A stretch of 64,000 nt of DNA from Lentisphaerae bacterium GWF2_57_35 (GCA_001804865.1 MHBK01000022.1:62001-126000); one strand, 5' to 3'; positions 1 through 9,062 are shown, counted from the first letter of the stretch. Notes: generated from the sequence alone by a model not told the origin. A program made the numbers and translations.

Positions 1-470
1 GCCTTGCCCTCGATCATGTAACACGCAAGGGTAAACGGCGCGCCCGAAAAGCCGATCAGCGGCGCTTTCCCGTCGAGTGCCTTTCGAGCCTGCCGGATGG
101 CGTCCATCGTAAAGTCCAGGCCTTCCTCCGGCGAACGGACGGCCAGCTTGTCGATGTCCTGCCCGGATCGGAGCGGATTCAAAAAAGCCGGGCCTTCTCC
201 TTCGGTAAATTTCAGCTCGAGCCCCATGCTTTCCGGCAAGGTGAGGATGTCGGCAAAGACGATCGCGGCGTCCACCTCGAACGCCTCGACCGGTTGAAGG
301 GTGACCTGTGCGGCCAGTTCGGGCGTCTTCACCAGTTCGAGGAGCGAATGCTTCTTCCGCAGCGCCTGGTATTCGGGCATGTAGCGTCCGGCCTGTCGCA
401 TCAGCCAGATGGGCGTCGCATCCACGGCTTCGCGCCGGCACGCTTTAAGAAATCGGTCTGCTCGCGACAC
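1..470 (-). CDS. hemE: Uroporphyrinogen decarboxylase, N-terminal part
   Basis: This gene runs off the left edge, so only about 156 N-terminal residues are visible. The product decarboxylates the four acetate side chains of uroporphyrinogen III to give coproporphyrinogen III in the cytoplasm. Visible family signatures are [13 protein letters not shown] near residue 25, which carries substrate-binding arginines, then VFADIL, and [12 protein letters not shown] near the window edge. The start is a GTG at 468-470 with AGGAG seven bases upstream. It lies 12 bp after the hemL stop and is the last visible gene of a hemCD-hemB-hemL-hemE run, so co-transcription is likely. The GTG start may lower translation relative to its neighbours. 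Identification is firm. Confidence 0.95.
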   Translation of the reverse strand, partial: MSRADRFLKACRREAVDATPIWLMRQAGRYMPEYQALRKKHSLLELVKTPELAAQVTLQPVEAFEVDAAIVFADILTLPESMGLELKFTEGEGPAFLNPLRSGQDIDKLAVRSPEEGLDFTMDAIRQARKALDGKAPLIGFSGAPFTLACYMIEGK

Positions 471-482
471 GTTTACTCCTTG

Positions 483-1766
483 TTAGATTTGTTCGGCGAC
501 GGCCGTCAGTGCCCACTCGAACGCCGTTGCCGCTTTGCGCAGAATCCGATCGTCATGAGCCGTCGACATAAAGGAAACTTCGAAAGGCGACGGAGGAATA
601 TATACTCCATCCCGAAGCAATTGCTTGAACAAAACGGCGAAACACCGGGTATCGCACCGCTGCACATCCTCGAACGAGCGAATGTCCTGCTCGCAGAAAA
701 AGAAACTGAACAAGCTGCCATAATACGGGATTTGCAAAGGCAGTTCGAGGGTTGCGGCCATGCCGAATAGGCTCTTCGCAAAGAGCTCGGTGGTCCGGGC
801 CAGTGCGGCGTACGGTTGATCTTTCTTCAGCCGTTTCAGGGTGGCGAGCCCCGCTGCCACGGAGACGGGGTTTCCACTCAAGGTGCCGGCCTGATAAACC
901 GGCCCGAGTGGAGCCAACGATTCCATGATGGCGATGCGGCCTCCCACGGCGCCAATGGGCATGCCGCCGCCGATGACCTTGCCGAGGCAGGTCAGGTCCG
1001 GCGTGACCCCGCAGAGTTTTTGATATCCCCCAAACGTCAGCCGAAAGCCGGTGATCACTTCATCGAAAATCAACAAGGCCCCGCATGCATCCGCCTGCTC
1101 GCGCAAATGCTGCAGGAAATCCGGCATCGGCAGAACTAACCCCATATTCGCCGCGATCGGCTCCACAATGATCGCCGCCAGGTTCTTGCCGTGCCGTTTC
1201 ACAAGGCGGGTCACGGCCTCGGCATCGTTATATTTGGCCACCAGAGTTTCTTTCGCGAACGAATCCGGTACGCCGGCGGAAGAAGCGCTGGCGATCCCGG
1301 CAACTCCGCTGCCCGCCTGGACGAGCATGCTGTCGGCATGACCATGATAGCATCCGCCGAACTTGAGAATTTTCGAGCGTCGGGTGAAACCCCGAGCCAG
1401 GCGAAGAGCCGTCATCACAGCCTCTGTTCCGGAACTCACCAGCCGAATGCGCTCCATGCTGGGGATGGCCGAACGGATCAATTCCGCCAGCTCGATCTCG
1501 CGTGGGGTAGTGACGGCAAAACTGGCGCCCTTAGCCGCGGTTTCGGCGATGGCCTTCACGACCTCCGGATGCGCGTGCCCGAGAATCAAAGGTCCGAACG
1601 ACATGCAAAAATCGATCAGCTTGCGTCCGTCTTCGGTTTTAAGGACCGCGCCGTTGGCCGACTTGGCAAAAATGGGATCGCCCCCCACGGACCGAAACGC
1701 CCTTACAGGACTATTCACGCCGCCAGGCATCGCCGCTTCCGCTCGTTGCTTCAGTGTCTTTTTCAT
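483..1766 (-). CDS. hemL: Glutamate-1-semialdehyde 2,1-aminomutase
   Basis: A 427-residue PLP enzyme that converts glutamate-1-semialdehyde to 5-aminolevulinate, the last step of the C5 route. The length is normal for the family. Family marks are the N-terminal MPGGVNSPVRAF, the PLP region FDEVITGFR, and the Schiff-base lysine in CLGKVIGGGMPIGA. The C-terminal GVYIPPSPFE is also typical. It belongs to the heme gene run, lying 12 bp before hemE and about 266 bp after hemB. That unusually long gap is filled by palindromic repeats. Use of HemL implies that ALA is made from glutamyl-tRNA, so a hemA is expected elsewhere; none is visible here. Confidence 0.96.
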   Translation of the reverse strand: MKKTLKQRAEAAMPGGVNSPVRAFRSVGGDPIFAKSANGAVLKTEDGRKLIDFCMSFGPLILGHAHPEVVKAIAETAAKGASFAVTTPREIELAELIRSAIPSMERIRLVSSGTEAVMTALRLARGFTRRSKILKFGGCYHGHADSMLVQAGSGVAGIASASSAGVPDSFAKETLVAKYNDAEAVTRLVKRHGKNLAAIIVEPIAANMGLVLPMPDFLQHLREQADACGALLIFDEVITGFRLTFGGYQKLCGVTPDLTCLGKVIGGGMPIGAVGGRIAIMESLAPLGPVYQAGTLSGNPVSVAAGLATLKRLKKDQPYAALARTTELFAKSLFGMAATLELPLQIPYYGSLFSFFFCEQDIRSFEDVQRCDTRCFAVLFKQLLRDGVYIPPSPFEVSFMSTAHDDRILRKAATAFEWALTAVAEQI

Positions 1767-2032
1767 AAGGACCTTTGGTGATGATGCATATCTTGTGAAT
1801 ATTGCTCTTGAGATGGGAAAAAACGCGAGACTATTTCCTGATCGATCGTTGGAGCCGGGACGACCTCGTCCCGGCCTTTTCCACCCCTGAAATCACCCAT
1901 TCAAAAAAAGACGCTAAGCGCCGCCTGCGGCGCTATGCTCAGCATTGCGGGCAGGGAGTGAGCGCCCTGCCAACGGCGAAGAGCGGTAGGGCGGCCACTC
2001 AGCTGGCCGTTTCTTTGCCGGCGATGTCGATC
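1767..2032. repeat. Repeat-filled gap inside the heme gene run
   Basis: No gene is supported in this 266-bp gap between hemB and hemL. At 1850-1880 there is a GGAGCCGG-GACGACCTCGTC-CCGG hairpin followed by CCTTTT, matching hairpins near 11907, 37237 and 48297. At about 1919-2016 there are further short palindromes, including AGCGCCGCCTGCGGCGCT and a GAGTGAGCGCCCT segment that recurs near 4515 and 7657. They may attenuate or process the hemCD-hemB-hemL transcript, but this is inference from position only. Confidence 0.6.
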
Positions 2033-3013
2033 TTATTTTTCCCCCAGCCAGTCCAGCACCTGCGGCGCGAAATAGGTGATGAGGATGTCGGCGCCGGCGC
2101 GGCGGATTCCAGCGAGCGATTCCATGACGGCTTTTTGCAGATCGAAGGCGCCGGCCGCGGCGGCGTGGTGGAGCATGGCGTACTCGCCCGAGACTTGGTA
2201 GGCCGCGACGGGAACGCGTACGAGATTTTTCACATCGCGGACGATGTCGAGGTAGGGGCCGGCGGGTTTGACCATGACGAAATCGGCGCCTTCGCTCACG
2301 TCGCGTTCGACGGCGCGCAGGGCGAGGCCTCGCGCGGACGGCGGAAGCTGGTAGGCTTGGCGGTCGCCGAAGGCGGGCTTGCACTGGGCGGCGTCGCGGA
2401 AGGGGCCGTAAAAACAGGAAGCGAATTTGGCGGCATAACTCATTACGGCGACTTGGGGACCATTCATCTGGCTGTTTAAGGCCGCTTTGATGGCGCCGAC
2501 TCGTCCGTCCATCATGTCGGAGGGCGCGACCACGTGAGCGCCGGCGCGGGCATAAGCGACCGCCACTTCGGCGAGCCGTTGGGTGCTGGCGTCATTATCG
2601 ATGGCGCCGTCCGGTCGAAGCAGGCCGCAATGGCCGTGGTCGGTGTATTCGCACAGGCAGACGTCGGCGATCAGCAGCAGCTCGGAAAAATTCTTTCGCA
2701 AGATGGGCAATGCTTGCAGGACGGGATTGTCGTCGCGGTCGGCGCTGGAGCCTCGATGATCTTTGCTGCCCAAGGGCACTCCAAAGAGCAAAACGGATCG
2801 CAGTCCTTTTTGAACCAGCGGTTCGAGCAACTCGCCGAGACGGTCGGGCGACCATCGGTGCTGACCGGGCATGGAGGGAATCGCCTCTTTCGTGCCGGCT
2901 CCGTCGGCGACGAAGACCGGATAGACGAGCCGGTGTTTTTCGACGGACCCTTCCGCCTGCCAGAGGCGGAGAACGGGATGGCCATAGCCGGAATGGAGAC
3001 GGTTAGTGTTCAT
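2033..3013 (-). CDS. hemB: Delta-aminolevulinic acid dehydratase (porphobilinogen synthase)
   Basis: A 326-residue enzyme that condenses two 5-aminolevulinate molecules to porphobilinogen, normal in length. The metal site [14 protein letters not shown] has the three-cysteine zinc pattern. Both active-site lysines are recognisable, in SYAAKFAS and in [11 protein letters not shown]. The ATG overlaps the end of the upstream hemCD gene by 11 bp, which points to translational coupling. The product supplies the substrate of the HemC domain encoded just upstream. The downstream neighbour hemL is separated by a repeat-filled gap. Identification is firm. Confidence 0.97.
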   Translation of the reverse strand: MNTNRLHSGYGHPVLRLWQAEGSVEKHRLVYPVFVADGAGTKEAIPSMPGQHRWSPDRLGELLEPLVQKGLRSVLLFGVPLGSKDHRGSSADRDDNPVLQALPILRKNFSELLLIADVCLCEYTDHGHCGLLRPDGAIDNDASTQRLAEVAVAYARAGAHVVAPSDMMDGRVGAIKAALNSQMNGPQVAVMSYAAKFASCFYGPFRDAAQCKPAFGDRQAYQLPPSARGLALRAVERDVSEGADFVMVKPAGPYLDIVRDVKNLVRVPVAAYQVSGEYAMLHHAAAAGAFDLQKAVMESLAGIRRAGADILITYFAPQVLDWLGEK

Positions 3014-4376
3014 CGATCGTCACTCCTTGTAATCCTTTCACGCGGAGGGCTTCCTGGGTGGAGGGGCCGACCGCCAGCCATTCGCGGGCGTGATGGATTT
3101 CGTCGGGATAATTAAAAAAGTACGCTTCCACGGCGCTGGGGCTTGTGAAAAGAACGCGGTGGAAGGGCTCGCGCGGCAGGGGGCCGGGCGAACGCGTCCG
3201 GTTTTCGTAGAAGATGCGCGGCAGCAGTTCCAGGCCGCGTTTCAGCGCCTCCTCTACGCGAAGGCTGGCGGGTGCGGCGGAGGAACAGGGATAGAGATAG
3301 CGGCCCGCATACGAGTTGTCCAAGGTCTCGAGAAGTGATGCTACTCCATCGAAGCCGGCGGGCGCGGCGGCGGCTTGAAATCCCATTTGCTCGATTTCGT
3401 ACGCCGTGGCGGGCCCCACCGCTAGCAACGTTTTTCCGTGCAGGGCTCGGCCGTCTTGCCAATGGATCAAGGCGTCCATAAAACATCGGACCGCGAAGGG
3501 AGATGTGAGCAATACCCCTCGAACGTCCTTTAGCGTGGTTTCGAGCGCGGTCATACGCTCCTCGCGCGGTGCAGGGCTCAATTCGATCGTCGGCCAGTGA
3601 ATCAGGGGGGCGAAGCGTTGGAAGCGGTTTGTATTCGTTCCGACAAACAGCGTCACCGGGTCGCCTGAAGTTTTTGCCGCCGCCGGTTGTGAGCCGGCTG
3701 CCGGCTTCGCGTTGTCGAAAAGCCGAAGTCGAAAATCCAATGTCTTGAGCCGGGCGATGAGCTCTTCCACATCGTCTTTCACCGTGAGCGCAAGCCGTCC
3801 TTGCAGGGGCGTCGTTTCGTAGGACAGATATCGATGGATGCGGCGCGCAAGTCCCAGTCGTTCGAGCGCGCAAGCGGCGACGATGACGGCGTCGAAGGCG
3901 CCCTGATCGAGCTGGGCCAGTCGTTCGTCGATCGTTCCCCGGAGCGGCTTGATCCGCGCGCCGGGAAAAAGCTTTTCGATTTCCTCGGACCTGCGCGGAC
4001 TGCTGGCGCCGATCGTTTGGGGTTGCAACAAGCCTGAACGACAGACCAGCGCGTCGCGCGGATCTTTGCCCGGGAGCAGCGTGGCCACCGCGAGGCCTTT
4101 GGGCTGTATTTTCGGTAAATCTTTTGCCGAATGGACCGCCAGCTCCGCCTTGTTTCGAAGCAGGGCTTGATCGAGGTCGCGGGTAAAAAAATCGTCGGGA
4201 ACGGAGGGGTCCGTCAGGGGCGTTTGTTTATCGCGATCGCCCGGCGTATCGAGCGGCATAACCTGGAACCGCGTGTCTGGGGGGAATAAAGGGCGGAGGA
4301 CTCCGATCGTTTCCTCGGCTTGGGCGAGCGACAGGCGACTGCCGCGACAAGCTAATCTTATGACCTGAGCGACCAT
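3003..4376 (-). CDS. hemCD: Fused hydroxymethylbilane synthase (short) - uroporphyrinogen III synthase
   Basis: A 457-residue fusion. Residues 1-221 are Hem[18 protein letters not shown] with the catalytic aspartate (about D86), GASSPRR and [10 protein letters not shown]. Residues from about 240 on are HemD, beginning PVTLFVG and including the LLTSPFAV and [11 protein letters not shown] turns. The HemC part stops just after [18 protein letters not shown]. The usual third domain, with the EGGC cysteine that anchors the dipyrromethane cofactor, is absent. The reading frame is uninterrupted, so this does not look like a sequencing break. The ATG at 4374-4376 was chosen because family similarity begins there; an upstream in-frame start would add 18 unlikely residues. 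The fusion would turn porphobilinogen into uroporphyrinogen III. How the short HemC holds its cofactor is unclear. Confidence 0.88.
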   Translation of the reverse strand: MVAQVIRLACRGSRLSLAQAEETIGVLRPLFPPDTRFQVMPLDTPGDRDKQTPLTDPSVPDDFFTRDLDQALLRNKAELAVHSAKDLPKIQPKGLAVATLLPGKDPRDALVCRSGLLQPQTIGASSPRRSEEIEKLFPGARIKPLRGTIDERLAQLDQGAFDAVIVAACALERLGLARRIHRYLSYETTPLQGRLALTVKDDVEELIARLKTLDFRLRLFDNAKPAAGSQPAAAKTSGDPVTLFVGTNTNRFQRFAPLIHWPTIELSPAPREERMTALETTLKDVRGVLLTSPFAVRCFMDALIHWQDGRALHGKTLLAVGPATAYEIEQMGFQAAAAPAGFDGVASLLETLDNSYAGRYLYPCSSAAPASLRVEEALKRGLELLPRIFYENRTRSPGPLPREPFHRVLFTSPSAVEAYFFNYPDEIHHAREWLAVGPSTQEALRVKGLQGVTIDEH

Positions 4377-4508
4377 GACCGTACCCTTTTTCTTGTGACC
4401 CAAATGAATTCGTAGAGTAGGCGATCTCAAACAGCGTGTGAAGCGTGAAAAGAGCGGATTGTGCTTCAGCGTTCATTCGGACACTGCCGCAAGTTTGACA
4501 GGAAAACA

Positions 4509-4648
4509 CGGCGCTCAGCGGAGTGAGCGCCCTACCCACGGCAAAAAATGTCGGGACCCCGATCCGGATCGGGGTCGCCGTCCGCTTTTTGGAGGGTCGC
4601 GCTCCGTCGCGACCGGAAAAAGAAGGTTCCGACAGAGCGGAACCCTCC
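4509..4648. repeat. Dispersed palindromic repeat between trkH and hemCD
   Basis: This sits in the 318-bp gap upstream of hemCD. It starts with GGCGCTCAGCGGAGTGAGCGCCCTACC, a hairpin related to the one near 7650, and a GATCCGGATC palindrome follows. The best-conserved part is 4591-4648: GGAGGGTCGCGCTCCGTCG, then GCGACC, and GGTTCCGACAGAGCGGAACC ending in CTCC. The same unit recurs near 12728, 18654, 24966 (inverted), 37346 and 48045. Outer GGAGGG/CCCTCC arms enclose two inner hairpins. No gene is supported in this gap. Confidence 0.85.
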
Positions 4649-4694
4649 AGAAATCTTTGAGATCGCGCTTACGTCGACGGTTACGTACGGTTCG

Positions 4695-6143
4695 TCACTT
4701 TCTCCAGAACCCCGGGGAGCAAAGAACCAGGAGGGTATAGAACTCCAGCCGACCCAAAAGCATGCAAAAGATCAGCATGATTTTTCCCGGGCTCGCGACA
4801 AAGCCGTAATTCTGGATCGGGCCCACGGCGGACAGGCCCGGGCCCACGCCGCCCATGGTGGCGATTACGGCGCTGAAGGACGACATGATGTCCGGCATGT
4901 AGGGATTCAGGGCCAGCGACATGGCGACGATAGTGGCCAGATACAGGAGAAAAAAGGTGAGCATGCTGCGATTGACTTCTTCCCCGATGACGTGCCGGTC
5001 GATTTTGATGGAAATCACCGCATTGGGATGCGTAAACAGCTTCAATTCCCTGTAGATATTTTTGATGACGGCGACCACGCGAATTTGTTTGATGCCGCCC
5101 GCCGTGGACCCGGCGCAGCCGCCCATGACCATCAGCAGCAGGAGCACCAGCTTGGAGGCGATGGGCCATCGGTCGAAATCCACCGTACAGAAGCCCGTGG
5201 TAGTGAAAAGCGAGGTCATGGAAAAAAAGGAATGGTGAATGGCTTCGTGGATCTCGGGATAAACCGTGCGCCATATATTCCAGGCAATGAAGAGTCCGGA
5301 CGCCAGCCAGATCGACAGGTAGCATCTCCATTCGCTGTCGCGGAAGTAGGCGAGCACATTGCCGCGCAATGCGGCCAAGTGCAGATTAAAGTTGATGGCT
5401 CCCAGCAGCATGAACACGATGACGACGATTTCAATATATACACTGTTGAAGGCTGCGATGCTGGACGTCCGGGTGGAGAAACCTCCGGTGGCCACGGTGG
5501 CGAACGAATGGCAAACCGCATCGAACCAGGTCATTCCACCCCATTTGAGCAAGAGCGTCTCGATGACGCACAGGAGCGTGTAGATTCCCCACAGCAGCTT
5601 GGCGGTATTGGCAATGCGCGGCGTCAGGCGGTCCCGGGTGGGCCCGGTCATTTCCGCGCGAAAAATCTGCATGCCGCCGGTTCGAATGAAAGGCAGAATG
5701 GCCACGCAGAGCACCAGTACGCCCATGCCGCCGAGAAAATGCGTCAGTGCGCGCCAGAACAAAATGCCCTTGGGCAGCGGATCGATGACCGCCAGCACCG
5801 ACGCGCCCGTGGTGGTGAAGCCGGAGACCGTCTCGAATACCGCGCCGACCGGATCGGGGATGACGCCGGATAAGACATAGGGCAGGGCGCCGAACAAGCA
5901 GGCAATAAACCAGCCGATGGTCACGACCAGGATGCCGTCCCGACGGGACAACTCGGTTTCGGAATGCGACAGCCGGGCCATGAGCGCCCCCACGGCCAGG
6001 CTGAGCAGCGCCGAGGCCCCCAGCGCCTTCCGCGCGGGCAAGGGGTCGCCGTAAAGCATGGAGACTCCAAAACTGGCCGCCATGGCCAGCCCAAGCACCA
6101 TCAGCATGAAGGCTACGGCATGAAGTATGGGACGAAGGTTCAT
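4695..6143 (-). CDS. trkH: Trk potassium uptake system membrane subunit TrkH
   Basis: A 482-residue inner-membrane protein of the TrkH/KtrB superfamily, which forms the potassium pore gated by TrkA. Many hydrophobic segments are visible, with pore-loop motifs such as SGFTTTGASV, VATGGFSTR, TSLFTTTGFCTVD and ATMGGVGPGL, one per repeat unit as expected. Length is normal. It starts 18 bp after trkA ends on the same strand, so the two form an operon with the regulatory subunit first. Identification is firm. Confidence 0.96.
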   Translation of the reverse strand: MNLRPILHAVAFMLMVLGLAMAASFGVSMLYGDPLPARKALGASALLSLAVGALMARLSHSETELSRRDGILVVTIGWFIACLFGALPYVLSGVIPDPVGAVFETVSGFTTTGASVLAVIDPLPKGILFWRALTHFLGGMGVLVLCVAILPFIRTGGMQIFRAEMTGPTRDRLTPRIANTAKLLWGIYTLLCVIETLLLKWGGMTWFDAVCHSFATVATGGFSTRTSSIAAFNSVYIEIVVIVFMLLGAINFNLHLAALRGNVLAYFRDSEWRCYLSIWLASGLFIAWNIWRTVYPEIHEAIHHSFFSMTSLFTTTGFCTVDFDRWPIASKLVLLLLMVMGGCAGSTAGGIKQIRVVAVIKNIYRELKLFTHPNAVISIKIDRHVIGEEVNRSMLTFFLLYLATIVAMSLALNPYMPDIMSSFSAVIATMGGVGPGLSAVGPIQNYGFVASPGKIMLIFCMLLGRLEFYTLLVLCSPGFWRK

Positions 6144-6161
6144 CGGATGCGCTCTGCAAAC

Positions 6162-7508
6162 TTATTTTTTGAACAGCGAGTCCAGCTTCCCGGCGGCTTT
6201 GGGCGCACAGTAAATGACGACCCGGTCGCCGGCGGTGAACTCCAGGTCGCCGGTGGCGGCGCAGACGACCTTGTCCCGCAGGACGGTGGCGATGACGACG
6301 CCGTCGGGGAAGGTAATGTCCTTGATCGCTTTGCCCGTCCACTTGCCCTTTTCGGGGATGACCACTTCGAGCAGTTCGCCCGGCAGTTCGCGCAGGACGG
6401 CGGCGGCTTTCACGTTCTTGCCGCGCACGAAGTGCAGAATCGCGCTCATCATGGAGAGGTGCGGATTTACCGCGCGATCAAGCAGGCTGAGGTTGTTGAT
6501 GATGGGCACATACTCGGGTTTGTTGACCTGCGCGGCCGTGAAGGAGGCCCCGAGTTTGCCGGCGACCAGGCAGCCGATAATATTGTTTTCGTCGTTGCCG
6601 GTGACCGCCACGTAGGCCGTGGTGTTCACGATGCCGACATTTTCGATGGTTTCCTGGTCCAGCGCGTTTCCACGAATCACCATGGTCTTGTTCAGAATCC
6701 CCGAACAGTAATTGGCCCGGTCCTCGTCGCTCTCGATCAAAATAATCTGGGACTCCGTCTTCTCCAGAAGAGCGGCCAGGTGAATGCCGAGGTTTCCTCC
6801 GCCGGCGACGATCACTTTTTGGAAGATCGACCGCTCGGGCCAGGCCCAATTGATAAACGGGGTGATGTCTTCGGGGCGTCCGACAAAGTAAATGTCGTCG
6901 CCGATCATGAATTGAGTGTCGCCCCTCGGCACGATGATTTCTTTGCCGCGAATTACCGCGATGAAGCGGATGACGCTCAGCCAGCGCGAGTCTGGGAAGC
7001 CCTTGAGCGAGCCCATCAGCAGAGGGCTGTCCATATGAACCTTCAAACCGACGGCCAGCACCTTGCCGTCCAGCATGTCCGCCGTTTCGACCGCGCCCGG
7101 CATACGCAGGATGTTGAAAAGATCCTGGGCGCATTCTTCCTTTTGATTGATGATCAGATCCACGCCAAGTGCTTTGAGATCGAATTGCGTATGATGAATA
7201 TAATCGGCGTTGGATACCCGGGCCACCTTGTGCTCGACGCCTGCCGCGCGGGCAAAAACACAGGCCAAAATATTCACTTCATCGCTGTCGGTCACAGCGA
7301 CCAGCATGTCGGATTTTGAAATGCCGGCATCCTCCAGCAGGCGGGGATTGGCGCCCTCGCCCTGGATGGTCAGCACATCGAGTTGAGCCTCCAACTCCTG
7401 CAAAGGCTCCGCCTTGACGTCCACTACCACCACGTCATGACGCTCTTCGCAAAATTTGATGGCGAGATTGCGTCCTGTATTTCCGGCTCCTATGATGAGT
7501 ATTCGCAT
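6162..7508 (-). CDS. trkA: Trk potassium uptake system NAD-binding subunit TrkA
   Basis: A 448-residue cytoplasmic regulator with two RCK halves. The first begins MRILIIGAGNTGRNLA, a Rossmann dinucleotide site. The second repeats the pattern at KVIVAGGGNLGIHLA. Each half is followed by a TrkA_C domain; EKGKWTGKAIKDI marks the second. It gates the TrkH channel in response to nucleotide binding. The ATG at 7506-7508 was chosen because the Rossmann strand starts there; the longer in-frame start would add eight non-conserved residues. It is co-transcribed with trkH. Confidence 0.96.
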   Translation of the reverse strand: MRILIIGAGNTGRNLAIKFCEERHDVVVVDVKAEPLQELEAQLDVLTIQGEGANPRLLEDAGISKSDMLVAVTDSDEVNILACVFARAAGVEHKVARVSNADYIHHTQFDLKALGVDLIINQKEECAQDLFNILRMPGAVETADMLDGKVLAVGLKVHMDSPLLMGSLKGFPDSRWLSVIRFIAVIRGKEIIVPRGDTQFMIGDDIYFVGRPEDITPFINWAWPERSIFQKVIVAGGGNLGIHLAALLEKTESQIILIESDEDRANYCSGILNKTMVIRGNALDQETIENVGIVNTTAYVAVTGNDENNIIGCLVAGKLGASFTAAQVNKPEYVPIINNLSLLDRAVNPHLSMMSAILHFVRGKNVKAAAVLRELPGELLEVVIPEKGKWTGKAIKDITFPDGVVIATVLRDKVVCAATGDLEFTAGDRVVIYCAPKAAGKLDSLFKK

Positions 7509-7612
7509 ATAAGCAAAAGCGCCTGATTTCATTGCACGGGCGCAAAAGCGGCTAAGAATCTATGTTAGACGGATTTCCTAATCAAGCTATCATTTTTAAC
7601 TCACAGGAGGAT

Positions 7613-7749
7613 GGGTGCATCCCGACACGTCCGCAGGTCGTATGGGGAAAAGAAGGCGCTCAGCGGAGTGAGCGCCCTACCCACAGCAAAGAAAGGTAGG
7701 GACGGCGCTCCGTCGCTGTCCGCTGTTGCGGAAGTATCCGGATGCACCC
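7613..7749. repeat. Short element bounded by GGGTGCATCC inverted repeats
   Basis: A 137-bp stretch upstream of trkA is bounded by GGGTGCATCC and GGATGCACCC. These ends resemble the termini of the 134-bp elements at 29142 and 39790, but the interior differs. It holds GGCGCTCAGCGGAGTGAGCGCC and GGCGCTCCGTCGCTGTCC hairpins like those near 4509. It may be a relative of that terminal-repeat family or a chance coincidence of ends. The whole gap between trkA and the next gene (7509-7762) has no supported CDS. Confidence 0.5.
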
Positions 7750-7762
7750 CAGTAGGATGCGC

Positions 7763-8329
7763 TCATTGATCTTTCCACTTAATACTGCAACCCAGCGGAT
7801 TGGTTCGCGGCGTTCTGACCGGTTGACCGGCCAGCAGCTCGTCCAGCGCATGCTTCAAATCGTGCGATTTGACGGCGGATAAATCTTTCCAGTTGTCGTC
7901 GATGCGGCCTTCATAAGCCAGATTACGCTCGGCGTTCAGCACGAAGAGGTGAGGCGTGCAGACGGCGCCGAAAGCCTTGGCCACTTCCTGCGATTCGTCG
8001 CGCAAATACGGGAATGGAAATTTCCGTTGAGCGGCGCGTTCCTTCATTTTTTCAAAGCTATCGTCCGGATAAGCTTCGGCATCGTTGGAATTGATGGCGA
8101 TGAACGCGATGCCCTTGGGTTGATATTCTTTGGCCAGGGTGATGAATCGCGCCTCATAGGCCTGAGCGTACGGGCAGTGATTGCAGGTAAAGGAAATTGC
8201 GACGATGGGATGATCCTTGAATGAATCCAGGCTGTACGTTTTGCCGTCGGTTCCGGACAAATCTTTGAAGGTAGGCGCGCGCTTGCCAATGTTTAGCGTT
8301 TCAGCTCCGCTCTGTGTAATTAGAACCAT
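7763..8329 (-). CDS. Thioredoxin-fold (AhpC/TSA/redoxin-like) protein
   Basis: A 188-residue cytoplasmic protein with no signal peptide. The N-terminal IGKRAPTFKDL is the usual opening of redoxin/AhpC-TSA domains. The active-site region is SFTCNHCPYAQAY, a CxxC followed by a proline, near residue 50. VCTPHLFVLN supplies the cis-proline loop. This CNHCPYA subgroup is widespread and is usually annotated only as a thioredoxin family or redoxin domain protein; its substrate is unknown. The ATG has AGGAGG at good spacing. It appears to be a single-gene unit, and there is no partner to suggest a specific role. Confidence 0.85.
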   Translation of the reverse strand: MVLITQSGAETLNIGKRAPTFKDLSGTDGKTYSLDSFKDHPIVAISFTCNHCPYAQAYEARFITLAKEYQPKGIAFIAINSNDAEAYPDDSFEKMKERAAQRKFPFPYLRDESQEVAKAFGAVCTPHLFVLNAERNLAYEGRIDDNWKDLSAVKSHDLKHALDELLAGQPVRTPRTNPLGCSIKWKDQ

Positions 8330-8442
8330 GGGGACGAATCCTCCTGTATATGAGTATTTTCATGTAGAACTATAGAGTGGAAGGATACTCTTTTCAAGAG
8401 ACGCAGGCAGGTGGTATCCGATCTTCTCCAGGAAATCCGCGG

Positions 8443-8488
8443 TCCGCGCACATGATCACACTTTGCAAAGTGTGATCATGTGCGCGGA
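8443..8488. repeat. Perfect 46-bp palindrome
   Basis: The sequence is exactly self-complementary around the 8465/8466 boundary. The left half runs TCCGCGCACATGATCACAC then TTTG. It lies in the 298-bp gap between the divergently transcribed thioredoxin-fold gene and the lipoprotein gene, about 140 bp from each start. There is no U-tract, so it is not a conventional terminator. A large operator, a cruciform or a repeat-family member are all possible. Confidence 0.9.
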
Positions 8489-8627
8489 GGGGGGAAGCAG
8501 CCTTCTTGCAGGAGCGGGCAAAAACGCAGAATGCGCTCCTCCAAGCCATTATTTTATGATGGACTGATGACGCCCAGCCCAGGCCGGGGTACACATAAAA
8601 ACCGTAAGATAAAAAAAGGAGGATTCC

Positions 8628-9014
8628 ATGCAGATTCGCAAGTCGATAGCCGCTGTCTCCGTGTTGCTTTTGGCCGCTTCATTCCTATTTGCGGGATGTG
8701 AAGGCGGCGGCAGTGAAGACGCTACGGTGAATGTATCGGGAAGCTGGAGCGGGACCACCACCGGCGGAACCATGTCCATGGTGTTGGTTCAAACCGGCAA
8801 CAGCGCTTCAGGTTCCATCACGTGGAACGGAACCTACATTTCCGGCACGGCCACCTTCGAAGGCGAGGTTCATGGCAACGAACTGACCGGCACGTACGTC
8901 CGTCCCAACGGCATGACCGGCTCCATCGCCGTAACGGTAACGGAAAATTCCATTTCCGGCGAATGGACGCAGTCCAACGGCTTGCATGGATCGATCCATA
9001 TTTCCAAAGGGTGA
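8628..9014 (+). CDS. Small lipoprotein of unknown function
   Basis: A 128-residue protein with a lipoprotein signal peptide: basic MQIRKS, a hydrophobic stretch, then the lipobox LFAGC with the lipidated cysteine near residue 24. The mature part is rich in Gly, Ser and Thr and in alternating hydrophobic residues (SGSWSGTTTGGTMSMVLVQ, ITWNGTYISGTATFEG). It looks like a small beta-barrel or beta-sandwich. No family is recognised with confidence. The start has a strong AAGGAGG. It is transcribed alone and converges on the mpg gene, with a shared hairpin between them. Confidence 0.8.
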   Translation: MQIRKSIAAVSVLLLAASFLFAGCEGGGSEDATVNVSGSWSGTTTGGTMSMVLVQTGNSASGSITWNGTYISGTATFEGEVHGNELTGTYVRPNGMTGSIAVTVTENSISGEWTQSNGLHGSIHISKG

Positions 9015-9027
9015 GTTTTCTTGTTCG

Positions 9028-9062
9028 GGTAGGGCGACGCCTTCGGCGGAGCCCTACCTTTT
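9028..9062. terminator. Hairpin between convergent genes
   Basis: GGTAGGGC and GCCCTACC form the outer stem, with an inner GCCTTCGGC hairpin, followed by TTTT on the plus strand. It can end the lipoprotein transcript. Its right arm contains the stop codon of the opposing mpg gene. Confidence 0.6.
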
